DNA of 64,000 bases from the NCBI RefSeq assembly GCF_003627995.1, contig NZ_CP032707.1, positions 545,501-609,500 on the forward strand, given 5' to 3'. Every line of letters begins with the position of its first letter. Position 1 is the stretch's first letter. This document shows positions 57,281-64,000 of the stretch, in pieces. The notes beneath the pieces are model-generated. The model was not told where the DNA came from. It saw only the letters and a program-made list of their open reading frames with translations, and did no database searches. The position numbers and the translations under genes are program-made. Origin of the DNA: Brevundimonas naejangsanensis (GTDB taxonomy: Bacteria; Pseudomonadota; Alphaproteobacteria; Caulobacterales; Caulobacteraceae).

Positions 57281-57313
57281 AGGCCGCGACCGTCCCCGGG
57301 TCGCGGCCTTTTT
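57281..57313 (+). terminator. Intrinsic terminator
   Basis: Stem GGCCGCGACC / GGTCGCGGCC with a seven-base loop followed by TTTTT, 60 bases after the DoxX-like gene. Confidence 0.9.
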
Positions 57314-57369
57314 CTTGGCTCGCGCACTGCCCTTCACAACTTCGTAGCCCGGCGCGTGGAAAGCTTCCC

Positions 57370-57385
57370 TTTACGTCCGCGTCAA
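57370..57385 (+). promoter_or_regulatory. Candidate LiuR-type operator
   Basis: TTTACGTCCGCGTCAA is an imperfect 16-base palindrome 14 bases before the MerR-family gene. It resembles the TTTACGT-N2-ACGTAAA type of site that I recall for LiuR regulators of acyl-CoA degradation. Autoregulation is inferred. Confidence 0.4.
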
Positions 57386-57399
57386 GTTATGAAGGCGGC

Positions 57400-57888
57400 A
57401 TGGCGACCGCTGACGAACACCGCACCTACTCCATCCGGCAGCTGTGCCGCGAGTTCGGCGCCACCGCGCGCGCCCTGCGCTTCTATGAGGACAAGGGGCT
57501 GCTGACGCCGTCGCGCAAGGGACAGACGCGGGTCTATGGCCCGCGCGACCGCGCCCGGCTGAAGCTGATCATGCGCGGGCGGCGCATCGGCTTCACCCTG
57601 GTCGAGATCCAGGAGATGCTCGACCTCTATGACCAGAAGGACCACAACGTCCATCAGATGGCCATCGCCCTGCCGCGCCACCGCGCCCGCATCGCGGCGC
57701 TGAAGCAGCAACTCGAGGACATCGAGGGCGCCATCGAGACGGCCGAGGCCGCCTGCGCCTGGATGGAGTCCAAGCTGGCGGAACACCGCCCCGATCTTCT
57801 GCCGGGCGCCGAGGCCTACGCCAGCGTGCTGAGCGAACGCCTCAACGACCCCGACGATGCCTATCAGCCCTTCAGAGCGAGAGCGTGA
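57400..57888 (+). CDS. MerR-family regulator, LiuR-like
   Basis: A 162-residue regulator with an N-terminal winged helix (YSIRQLCREFGATARALRFYEDKGLLTP, RVYGPRDRARLKLIMRGRRIGFTL) and a dimerisation helix (HRARIAALKQQLEDIEGAIE). It lacks the metal-binding cysteines of metal-sensing MerR proteins. Its stop is four bases before an acyl-CoA dehydrogenase gene, and MerR proteins of this kind (LiuR) control branched-chain amino acid and fatty acid breakdown. Confidence 0.92.
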   Translation: MATADEHRTYSIRQLCREFGATARALRFYEDKGLLTPSRKGQTRVYGPRDRARLKLIMRGRRIGFTLVEIQEMLDLYDQKDHNVHQMAIALPRHRARIAALKQQLEDIEGAIETAEAACAWMESKLAEHRPDLLPGAEAYASVLSERLNDPDDAYQPFRARA

Positions 57889-57892
57889 TCCC

Positions 57893-59674
57893 ATGGCCTA
57901 CAAGGCGCCTGTCCGCGACCTGACCTTCGTCCTGCACGACGTGCTGGCGGTCGAGAATTACGGCAATCTGCTGCCCGACGCCGACTTGTCGCGCGACCTG
58001 ATCGACCAGATCGTCGAGGAGGGCGGCAAGTTCGCCGAGGAGGTCATCGCCCCGATCAACCGCATCGGCGACCAGGAAGGCTGCGTCATCACGGGCGACG
58101 CCGTGACCACGCCCAAGGGCTGGAAGGAAGCCTATCATCAGATGGTCGAGGCGGGCTGGACCAGCCTGTCGGCCGATCCGAAATACGGCGGCCAGGGCCT
58201 GCCCGCCATCGTGTCGATGGCGGTGGGCCAGTTCACGGCCGGGGCCTCGGCGGCCTTCTCCATGTATCCGGGCCTGACGGGCGGGGCCTATTCGGGCATC
58301 GAGGCCAGCGCCTCGGACGAGATCAAGGACAAATACCTGCCCAAGATGGCGTCCGGCGAATGGACCGGCACCATGAACCTGACCGAGCCGCAGTGCGGCA
58401 CGGACCTGGGGCTGGTGCGCACCAAGGCCGTGCCCAACGACGACGGCTCCTATTCGATCACCGGCCAGAAGATCTGGATCTCGGCGGGCGAGCACGACTT
58501 CGCCGACAACATCATCCACACGGTGCTGGCCCGCGTCGAAGGCGCGGTTCCGGGCATCAAGGGCCTGAGCCTGTTCGTGGTGCCCAAGTTCCTGGTGAAC
58601 GAGGACGGTTCGCTGGGCGAGCGCAACGGCGTGGCTTGCGCCGGCCTCGAGCACAAGATGGGCATCCACGGCAACGCCACCTGCGTCATGGCCTATGAGA
58701 ACGCCAAGGGCTGGCTGATCGGCGAAGAAGGCCGCGGCATGAACAACATGTTCGTGGTCATGAACGAGGCCCGTCTGGGCACCGGCCTGCAGGGGCTGGC
58801 CATCGGCGACGCCGCCTATCAGGCCGCCGTCGCGTTCGCCAACGACCGTCTGCAGGGGCGCAGCCTGACCGGACCGAAGAACCCGGACGGCCCGGCCGAC
58901 CCGATCATGGTCCACCCGGACGTGCGCCGCATGCTGCTGGAGGCCAAGGCCTATGTCGAAGGCGGCCGCGCCTTCATCCTGTGGACCGCGCTGCAGGCCG
59001 ACCTGCAGAAGGCGTCGGACGAGGCCGTGGCGACCAAGGCCAAGGACTACATGGGCCTGATCACCCCGGTGCTGAAGGCCTATCTGACCGACAAGGGCTT
59101 CCACGTCGCCAGCCTGGCCATGCAGGTGCACGGCGGCTCGGGCTACACCGAACACTTCCCCGCCTCGCAGTATCTGCGCGATGCGCGCATCACCATGATC
59201 TACGAGGGCGCCAACGGCATCCAGGCGCTGGACCTGGTGGGCCGCAAGCTGCCCGCCAACGGCGGCCGCGCCATCATGAGCTGGTTCGCCGACATCGACG
59301 CCTTCGTGTCCGAGAACGGCGACGACGAAGCCATCAAGCCCTTCGTCGCCGGCCTGGCCGACGCCAAGAAGAAGCTGCAGGAAGCCACCATGTGGTTGAT
59401 GCAGAACGGCATGGCCAACCCCGACAACGCGGGCGCCGCTTCGACCGACTACCTGCACATCTTCGGCCTGACGGCCTACGCCTTCATCTGGGCGCAGATG
59501 GCCAAGGCGGCGCAAGGCCGGATCGCGGCCGGGGACGCCGACCCCTTCTACGCCAACAAGCTGATGACCGGCCGCTACTTCGTCGAGCGCATACTGCCCG
59601 ACGCCGGGGCGCACCTGAAGAAGCTGAAGACCGGCGCCGAGGTGCTGATGCAGATGCCGGCGGAGGCGTTTTAA
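57893..59674 (+). CDS. Acyl-CoA dehydrogenase, long form with C-terminal extension
   Basis: A 593-residue flavoprotein. The first about 35 residues form the small N-terminal extension of this subgroup (YKAPVRDLTFVLHDVL). The dehydrogenase core has MNLTEPQCGTDLGLVRTKAV, KIWISAGEHDF and the QVHGGSGYTEHFPASQYLRD and ITMIYEGANGIQALDL stretches. A further C-terminal domain from about 465 is typical of the DmdC / long-chain FadE-like group. It is co-transcribed with the MerR regulator. The chain length of its substrate is not visible. Confidence 0.95.
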   Translation: MAYKAPVRDLTFVLHDVLAVENYGNLLPDADLSRDLIDQIVEEGGKFAEEVIAPINRIGDQEGCVITGDAVTTPKGWKEAYHQMVEAGWTSLSADPKYGGQGLPAIVSMAVGQFTAGASAAFSMYPGLTGGAYSGIEASASDEIKDKYLPKMASGEWTGTMNLTEPQCGTDLGLVRTKAVPNDDGSYSITGQKIWISAGEHDFADNIIHTVLARVEGAVPGIKGLSLFVVPKFLVNEDGSLGERNGVACAGLEHKMGIHGNATCVMAYENAKGWLIGEEGRGMNNMFVVMNEARLGTGLQGLAIGDAAYQAAVAFANDRLQGRSLTGPKNPDGPADPIMVHPDVRRMLLEAKAYVEGGRAFILWTALQADLQKASDEAVATKAKDYMGLITPVLKAYLTDKGFHVASLAMQVHGGSGYTEHFPASQYLRDARITMIYEGANGIQALDLVGRKLPANGGRAIMSWFADIDAFVSENGDDEAIKPFVAGLADAKKKLQEATMWLMQNGMANPDNAGAASTDYLHIFGLTAYAFIWAQMAKAAQGRIAAGDADPFYANKLMTGRYFVERILPDAGAHLKKLKTGAEVLMQMPAEAF

Positions 59675-59686
59675 GGCACGACTTCT

Positions 59687-59859
59687 CCCTCCCCTTCATG
59701 GGGAGGGTGGCCGTCGCGTAGCGACGACCGGGTGGGGAGGGCCAGGCGATTTACGCGCCGCGCCCGCCTCGCCATCGCTACACACCGGGCCGTAAAGTTT
59801 GTGTCGCCTCGCCGCCCCACCCGGCCGCTGCGCGGCCACCCTCCCCGGGACGGGGAGGG
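59687..59859. repeat. Class C palindromic element
   Basis: Ends CCCTCCCCTTCATGGGGAGG and CCCTCCCCGGGACGGGGAGG, inner arms GACCGGGTGGGGAGGGCC and its partner CCCCACCCGGCC. It occupies the gap between two acyl-CoA dehydrogenase genes and ends 19 bases before the second start. Confidence 0.85.
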
Positions 59860-59878
59860 AGAACGCAGGATCGCTTCC

Positions 59879-61042
59879 ATGAACGTGCTCAACAGCCCCG
59901 ATCCGGACTTCATGCAGGACGAGGAGATCACCCTCTTCTCCGACTCCGTCGGCAAATGGATCGACGAGCACGCGCCGCCGGAGAAGTTCCAGCAATGGAT
60001 CGCCGAGTCCTCGGTGCCGCGCGGGCTGTGGAACGCGGCGGGCGAGGCCGGCCTGCTGGGCCTGTCGCTGCCAGAAGAGGACGGCGGCTTCGGCGGCGAC
60101 TATCGCCATGAGGTGGTGCTGATGCGCCAGCTGGGCTGGAAGGGCGCGGACCACTTCGGCATCAGCCTGCACAACGCCATCGTCATGCCCTACATCTGGC
60201 ACTACGGCACGGCGGAGCAGAAGGCGCGCTGGCTGCCGCGTCTGCAGTCGGGCGAACTGGTCGGCGCCATCGCCATGACCGAGCCGGGCGCGGGCTCGGA
60301 CCTGCAGGGGGTCAAGACCACCGCGGTCCGACAGGGCGACCACTATGTCCTGAACGGCTCCAAGACCTTCATCACCAACGGCCAGCTGGCCAACTTCATC
60401 ATCGTCGTGGCCAAGACCGACCCGGCCGAAGGGGCCAAGGGCACCAGCCTGATCTGCCTCGAAACCGACGGAGCCGAGGGCTTCGAGCGCGGCCGCAACC
60501 TGCACAAGATCGGCATGGAGGCGAACGACACCTCCGAGCTGTTCTTCAACGATGTGAAGGTCCCGCTGGACAACGTCATCGGCGGAACCGAGGGCATGGG
60601 CTTCGTCCAACTGATGCAGCAGCTGCCGCAGGAGCGGCTGAACATCGCCGTTCAGGGCGTGGCCGCCGCCGAGCGCGGGCTGTCCGAGACGCTGGCCTAC
60701 GTCAAGGAGCGCAAGGCCTTCGGCAAGCGGGTCATCGACTTCCAGAACACCCAGTTCAAGCTGGCCGAGGTCAAGACCAAGCTGACTGTCGCCAAGGTCT
60801 TCGTCGACCACTGCATCGGCCTGCACCTCAAGGGCCAGCTGGACGCCGCCACGGCCTCGATGGCCAAATACTGGGTCACGGACATCCAGGGCGAGGTTAT
60901 CGACGAGATGCTGCAGCTGTTCGGCGGCTACGGCTACATGACCGAATATCCGATCGCCCAGCTGTACAAGGACGCCCGCGTCCAGCGCATCTACGGCGGC
61001 ACCAATGAGATCATGAAGCTGCTGATCGCGCGGACGCTGTAA
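59879..61042 (+). CDS. Acyl-CoA dehydrogenase
   Basis: A 387-residue enzyme of standard length. It has IAMTEPGAGSDLQGVKTTAV, NGSKTFITNGQLANFIIVVAKT, ERLNIAVQGVAAAERGLSETLAYVKERKAFGK and the C-terminal LFGGYGYMTEYPIAQLYKDA with RIYGGTNEIMKLLIARTL. It catalyses alpha-beta desaturation of an acyl-CoA and passes electrons to ETF. It follows the first dehydrogenase and may share its regulation. The ribosome site is weak; part of the leader is the repeat end. Confidence 0.95.
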   Translation: MNVLNSPDPDFMQDEEITLFSDSVGKWIDEHAPPEKFQQWIAESSVPRGLWNAAGEAGLLGLSLPEEDGGFGGDYRHEVVLMRQLGWKGADHFGISLHNAIVMPYIWHYGTAEQKARWLPRLQSGELVGAIAMTEPGAGSDLQGVKTTAVRQGDHYVLNGSKTFITNGQLANFIIVVAKTDPAEGAKGTSLICLETDGAEGFERGRNLHKIGMEANDTSELFFNDVKVPLDNVIGGTEGMGFVQLMQQLPQERLNIAVQGVAAAERGLSETLAYVKERKAFGKRVIDFQNTQFKLAEVKTKLTVAKVFVDHCIGLHLKGQLDAATASMAKYWVTDIQGEVIDEMLQLFGGYGYMTEYPIAQLYKDARVQRIYGGTNEIMKLLIARTL

Positions 61043-61115
61043 GCCGCGCCCGCCGGGCGCTGGCCAAGCCGGAAAACGACGATATGATTCCCCTTCCATC
61101 GGAGGAGGGAACCTC

Positions 61116-61730
61116 ATGTCGAAAATCGTGATTATGGGCGCGGCCGTGCTGGCGTTCAGCGGCCCAGCCGCGGCGCAGACGCAGCAATGGTCGTCGCCGG
61201 TGACCACCGAGCGATGGAGCGAGGCGCCGACGCCGCCACCGCCTGCTCCTCCCGCCAACCCGACGCGTCCGGCCCCCGCGCGCCCTGCGCCCGACCGACC
61301 GAACCCGACGCCGCCCGCCCCCTCGACGGGCGCGCCCTACACCCCGCAGGTCGACGCCGACTGGATGGCCCATCCGCGTCCGGTGACCTCGCGCGCCCCC
61401 CTTCCGGCGGCGATGGTCGGGCGCTGGGAGCTGTGGGTGCCCGGCGGCGTCTGGTACAGCCAGGACGGCGCCCAGGTCCTGCGCCACCACACCGCCGGCG
61501 CGGCGCTGAACAGCCTGACCATCCGCCCCGGCGGCGCCTATGTCTGGGCCGGACGCCAGGGGCGGCTGACCGAGATCCAGCCCTGGTTCGCCCAGCCCGG
61601 CGAGCGCTATTTCGAAGTGCGGATGGACAGCCAGAACCGCTACATGGCGCGCTACGACGCCGCGAACGACCGGATCAACCTCTTCTTCTGGGGCGTGGGC
61701 GGCCACGCCGCGCGCGGCGACCGCCGCTAG
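61116..61730 (+). CDS. Secreted Pro-rich protein with beta-rich C-terminal domain
   Basis: A 204-residue protein: signal peptide to about 21 (GPAAAQ), a Pro/Ala/Arg-rich spacer (about 35-95), then a compact domain (MVGRWELWVPGGVWYSQDG, GAALNSLTIRPGGAYVWAG, NRYMARYDAANDRINLFFWG) resembling lipocalin-like or YxxxW stress-domain proteins. GGAGGAGGG precedes the ATG. Function unknown. Confidence 0.7.
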   Translation: MSKIVIMGAAVLAFSGPAAAQTQQWSSPVTTERWSEAPTPPPPAPPANPTRPAPARPAPDRPNPTPPAPSTGAPYTPQVDADWMAHPRPVTSRAPLPAAMVGRWELWVPGGVWYSQDGAQVLRHHTAGAALNSLTIRPGGAYVWAGRQGRLTEIQPWFAQPGERYFEVRMDSQNRYMARYDAANDRINLFFWGVGGHAARGDRR

Positions 61731-61777
61731 GCGGGGCGGCATTGCTCAACGCCTCTCTGGCGCGATATCCAGAGACC

Positions 61778-62497
61778 ATGATCCGTCTTCATGTTCAGGG
61801 CGACCTCGCCCCCGGCCACGCCGTCGCCCCGACCCTCGACCAGTCGCGCTACCTGACCCAGGTGATGCGGCTGAAGGCGGGCGACGACCTGCTGGTCTTC
61901 AACGGCCGCGACGGGGAGTGGCGCGCCAGCGTCGCCGAGGTGCTGAAGAAGGGCGTCATCCTGCGCGCCGAGGAACAGACGCGGCCGCAGGCCTATGGCC
62001 CCGACCTGGAGCTGATCGTCGCCGTGGTGAAGAAGGCCCGGGTCGAGACCATCGTCGAGAAGGCCGCCGAACTGGGCGCCAAGCGCGTGCGGCTGGTCCT
62101 GACCCACCGCACCAACGCCGACCGTCTGCGCCTGGACCGGCTGGACGCCATCGCCGAGGAGGCCGCCGAGCAGACGGGCCGCCTGGACGTGCCGACCGTC
62201 GACGATCCGGTGAAGCTGGACGCCATCCTCGACGGCTGGGAGGCGGGACGGCGGCTGATGTTCTGCGACGAGACCGGCGGCGCGCCGGCGGTGTCGGCCC
62301 TGACCGAAGCGGGCGAAGGCAAGTGGGCCATCCTGATCGGGCCGGAGGGCGGTTTCTCGCCCGAGGAGGGCGAGCGGCTGCGGTCCCTGCCCTTCGCCAC
62401 GGCCGTCTCCCTGGGGCCGCGCATCCTGCGCGCGGACACCGCCGCCATCGCCGCCATGACCCTGTGGCAGGCGGCCGTGGGCGACTGGGAACGCTAG
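61778..62497 (+). CDS. rsmE: 16S rRNA m3U1498 methyltransferase RsmE
   Basis: A 239-residue SPOUT methyltransferase. The N-terminal PUA-like part (YLTQVMRLKAGDDLLVFNGRDGEW) precedes the knotted domain (VKKARVETIVEKAAELGAKRV, IGPEGGFSPEEGE, VSLGPRILRADTAAIAA). Complete. It lies ahead of gshA, an order seen in related genomes (recollection). Confidence 0.96.
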   Translation: MIRLHVQGDLAPGHAVAPTLDQSRYLTQVMRLKAGDDLLVFNGRDGEWRASVAEVLKKGVILRAEEQTRPQAYGPDLELIVAVVKKARVETIVEKAAELGAKRVRLVLTHRTNADRLRLDRLDAIAEEAAEQTGRLDVPTVDDPVKLDAILDGWEAGRRLMFCDETGGAPAVSALTEAGEGKWAILIGPEGGFSPEEGERLRSLPFATAVSLGPRILRADTAAIAAMTLWQAAVGDWER

Positions 62498-62565
62498 AAG
62501 TTTCCGCCGCCCCCTTGAGCGAGGCCGCCGCTTCGCCCATCTAGCCGCGACAGCAGAGGTTACAG

Positions 62566-63927
62566 ATGTCCGACACGGCGCCCCTTTCCCGCGATCAGCT
62601 GATCTCCGCCATGTCCAAGGGCGAGAAGCCCGGCGACCAGTGGCGCATCGGCGCCGAGCACGAGAAATTCGGCTTCGACAAGTCGACCCTGCGCCGTCCG
62701 GCCTATGACGGCCCGGGCGGCATCAAGGCCATGCTGGACGGCCTGACCCGCTTCGGCTGGACGCCGGTGCTGGAAGGCGATCACGTCATCGCCCTGGAGC
62801 GCAAGAACGCCGAAGGCTTCACCGCCTCGATCAGCCTGGAGCCGGGCGGCCAGTTCGAACTGTCGGGCGCGCCGCTGCAGACCATCCACGACATCTGCAA
62901 CGAGACCGGCCAGCACCTGATGGAGGTCAAGCAGGTCGCGGACCAGCTGAACCTCGGCTTCCTGGGCCTGGGCTTCGACCCGAAGTGGCGGCGCGAGGAC
63001 ATCCCCGTCATGCCCAAGGGCCGCTATGACATCATGCGCGCCTACATGCCCAAGAAGGGCAAGCTGGGCCTGGACATGATGCTGCGCACCTGCACCGTGC
63101 AGGCCAACCTCGACTTCGACAGCGAAGCCGACATGGTGATGAAGTTCCGCACGTCGCTGGCGCTGCAGCCCATCGCCACCGCCCTGTTCGCCAACAGCCC
63201 CTTCGTCGAGGGCCGACCCTCGGGCTTCCTGTCGGCGCGCGCCAACGTCTGGACCGACACCGACCCCGACCGCACCGGCATGCTGGACTTCGTCTTCCAG
63301 GACGGCTTCGGCTACGAGCGCTACGCCGACTATGCGCTGGATGCGCCCATGTATTTCGCCAAGCGCGGCCACACCTATGTCGACCTGTCGGGCCAGTCGT
63401 TCCGCGCCTTCATGGAGGGCCGGCTGGACGCCCTGCCGGGCGACCGCGCCACGGTCCAGGACTGGGCCGACCACCTGACCACCCTGTTCCCCGAGGTGCG
63501 GCTGAAGCAGTATCTGGAGATGCGCGGCGCCGACAGCGGACCGTGGAGCCGCATCTGCGCCCTGCCCGCCCTGTGGGCCGGAATCCTGTATGACGCGCCG
63601 TCGCTCGCGGCCGCCTGGGACCTGTGCAAGGACTGGGCGATCGAGGACCACGAGCGCCTGCGCCGCGACGTGACCCGCCTGGGCCTGAAGGCCGAGATCA
63701 ACGGCCGCAGCGTGCGCGACGTGGCCGTCGACATGGTGGCCATCGCCAAACAGGGCTTGAAGAACCGCGCCCGCTTCTCGGGCGGCATGGTGGACGAGCG
63801 CGGCTACATCACCGAACTGGAAGACATCGCCGACAGCGGCGTGACCCCGGCCGACCGCCTTCTGGAGCTGTACGAGGGCGAGTGGAAGGGCGACCTCAGC
63901 CGCCTCTACCGCGACTTCGCCTACTGA
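62566..63927 (+). CDS. gshA: Glutamate-cysteine ligase
   Basis: A 453-residue enzyme of the plant/alphaproteobacterial GCL type, first step of glutathione synthesis. It starts LSRDQLISAMSKGEKPGDQW, has RIGAEHEKFGF (glutamate-binding region), ASISLEPGGQFELSG, LGLGFDPKWRREDIPVMPKG and MLRTCTVQANLDFDSEADM, and ends in DISRLYRDFAY-like GDLSRLYRDFAY. The two cysteines of the plant redox switch were not assigned. AGAGG precedes the ATG. Confidence 0.96.
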   Translation: MSDTAPLSRDQLISAMSKGEKPGDQWRIGAEHEKFGFDKSTLRRPAYDGPGGIKAMLDGLTRFGWTPVLEGDHVIALERKNAEGFTASISLEPGGQFELSGAPLQTIHDICNETGQHLMEVKQVADQLNLGFLGLGFDPKWRREDIPVMPKGRYDIMRAYMPKKGKLGLDMMLRTCTVQANLDFDSEADMVMKFRTSLALQPIATALFANSPFVEGRPSGFLSARANVWTDTDPDRTGMLDFVFQDGFGYERYADYALDAPMYFAKRGHTYVDLSGQSFRAFMEGRLDALPGDRATVQDWADHLTTLFPEVRLKQYLEMRGADSGPWSRICALPALWAGILYDAPSLAAAWDLCKDWAIEDHERLRRDVTRLGLKAEINGRSVRDVAVDMVAIAKQGLKNRARFSGGMVDERGYITELEDIADSGVTPADRLLELYEGEWKGDLSRLYRDFAY

Positions 63928-63991
63928 GGCCCTGCAAGGCGGCCTTAACCGGCGCGGCGTAAAAGCGGCGGCCAATGCGCAGGGATCGCCC

Positions 63992-64000
63992 ATGACCATC
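63992..64000 (+). CDS. Start of a gene cut by the right edge
   Basis: An ATG with an AGGGA site seven bases upstream (ATG ACC ATC) in the last nine bases, on the same strand as gshA. Only three codons are visible, so the product cannot be named. Confidence 0.35.

Noticed and set aside
57872..59614. Long antisense frame opposite the first acyl-CoA dehydrogenase
   Set aside because: Shadow of a well-supported gene; composition without any recognisable fold.

Overview
The window is about 64 kb of GC-rich (roughly 70 % by eye), gene-dense DNA with almost every gap filled by short palindromic repeats. The gene order (ruvC-ruvA-ruvB, ybgC-tolQ-tolR-tolA-tolB-pal-cpoB-tilS-ftsH), the alphaproteobacterial type glutamate-cysteine ligase, the many small Ala/Pro-rich lipoproteins, a TonB-dependent receptor and a solitary motA all point to the Caulobacterales, most likely Brevundimonas or a close relative (inference from gene content only). 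No rRNA, tRNA or CRISPR array was seen.

Layout. 1-2714: an OmpR-type two-component system (kinase cut by the left edge) in one operon with a PepSY-like secreted protein, divergent from a second small secreted protein; tandem GTTCAG hexamers face both genes. 2885-7115: nucleotidyltransferase flanked by inverted repeats, thiD coupled to a SugE-like small multidrug transporter, a VOC protein, folP, rnk. 7193-18369: one long minus-strand block, ftsH-tilS-cpoB-DUF3667-pal-tolB-tolA-tolR-tolQ-ybgC, i.e. the Tol-Pal envelope constriction machine plus linked housekeeping genes. 18658-21149: ruvB, ruvA, ruvC. 21220-27593: MgtC-like protein, YebC regulator, ribokinase and nucleoside hydrolase as a nucleoside salvage pair, DsbA-like protein, and a protein with a terminase-small-subunit-like HTH.

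27672-29457 is the one clearly foreign patch: an AT-rich orphan gene for a coiled-coil, two-transmembrane protein, with a short orphan ORF beside it. It is followed by thiC under a TPP riboswitch. 31608-46164: mixed envelope and metabolic genes (Asp/Glu racemase, RNase T2 lipoprotein, ABC-2 exporter, PQQ-type sugar dehydrogenase, FATP-type acyl-CoA synthetase, motA, mnmC, small lipoproteins). 46317-50554: an RND efflux adaptor and pump; the pump gene carries a one-base frameshift in a run of six G close to its 3' end. 50845-57219: TonB-dependent receptor, nhaA, selO, DoxX-like. 57400-61042: a LiuR-type MerR regulator with two acyl-CoA dehydrogenases. 61116-64000: secreted protein, rsmE, gshA and the first codons of one more gene.

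The most notable features are (i) at least five classes of palindromic elements, two of which sit in frame inside the coding sequences of tilS and selO in the manner of Rickettsia palindromic elements; (ii) a tilS with no ATG, GTG or TTG start and a CTG overlapping the cpoB stop; (iii) a TolA whose C-terminal domain has a sharply lower GC content than the rest of the gene; and (iv) the AT-rich coiled-coil membrane protein, a candidate for an undescribed defence or stress protein.
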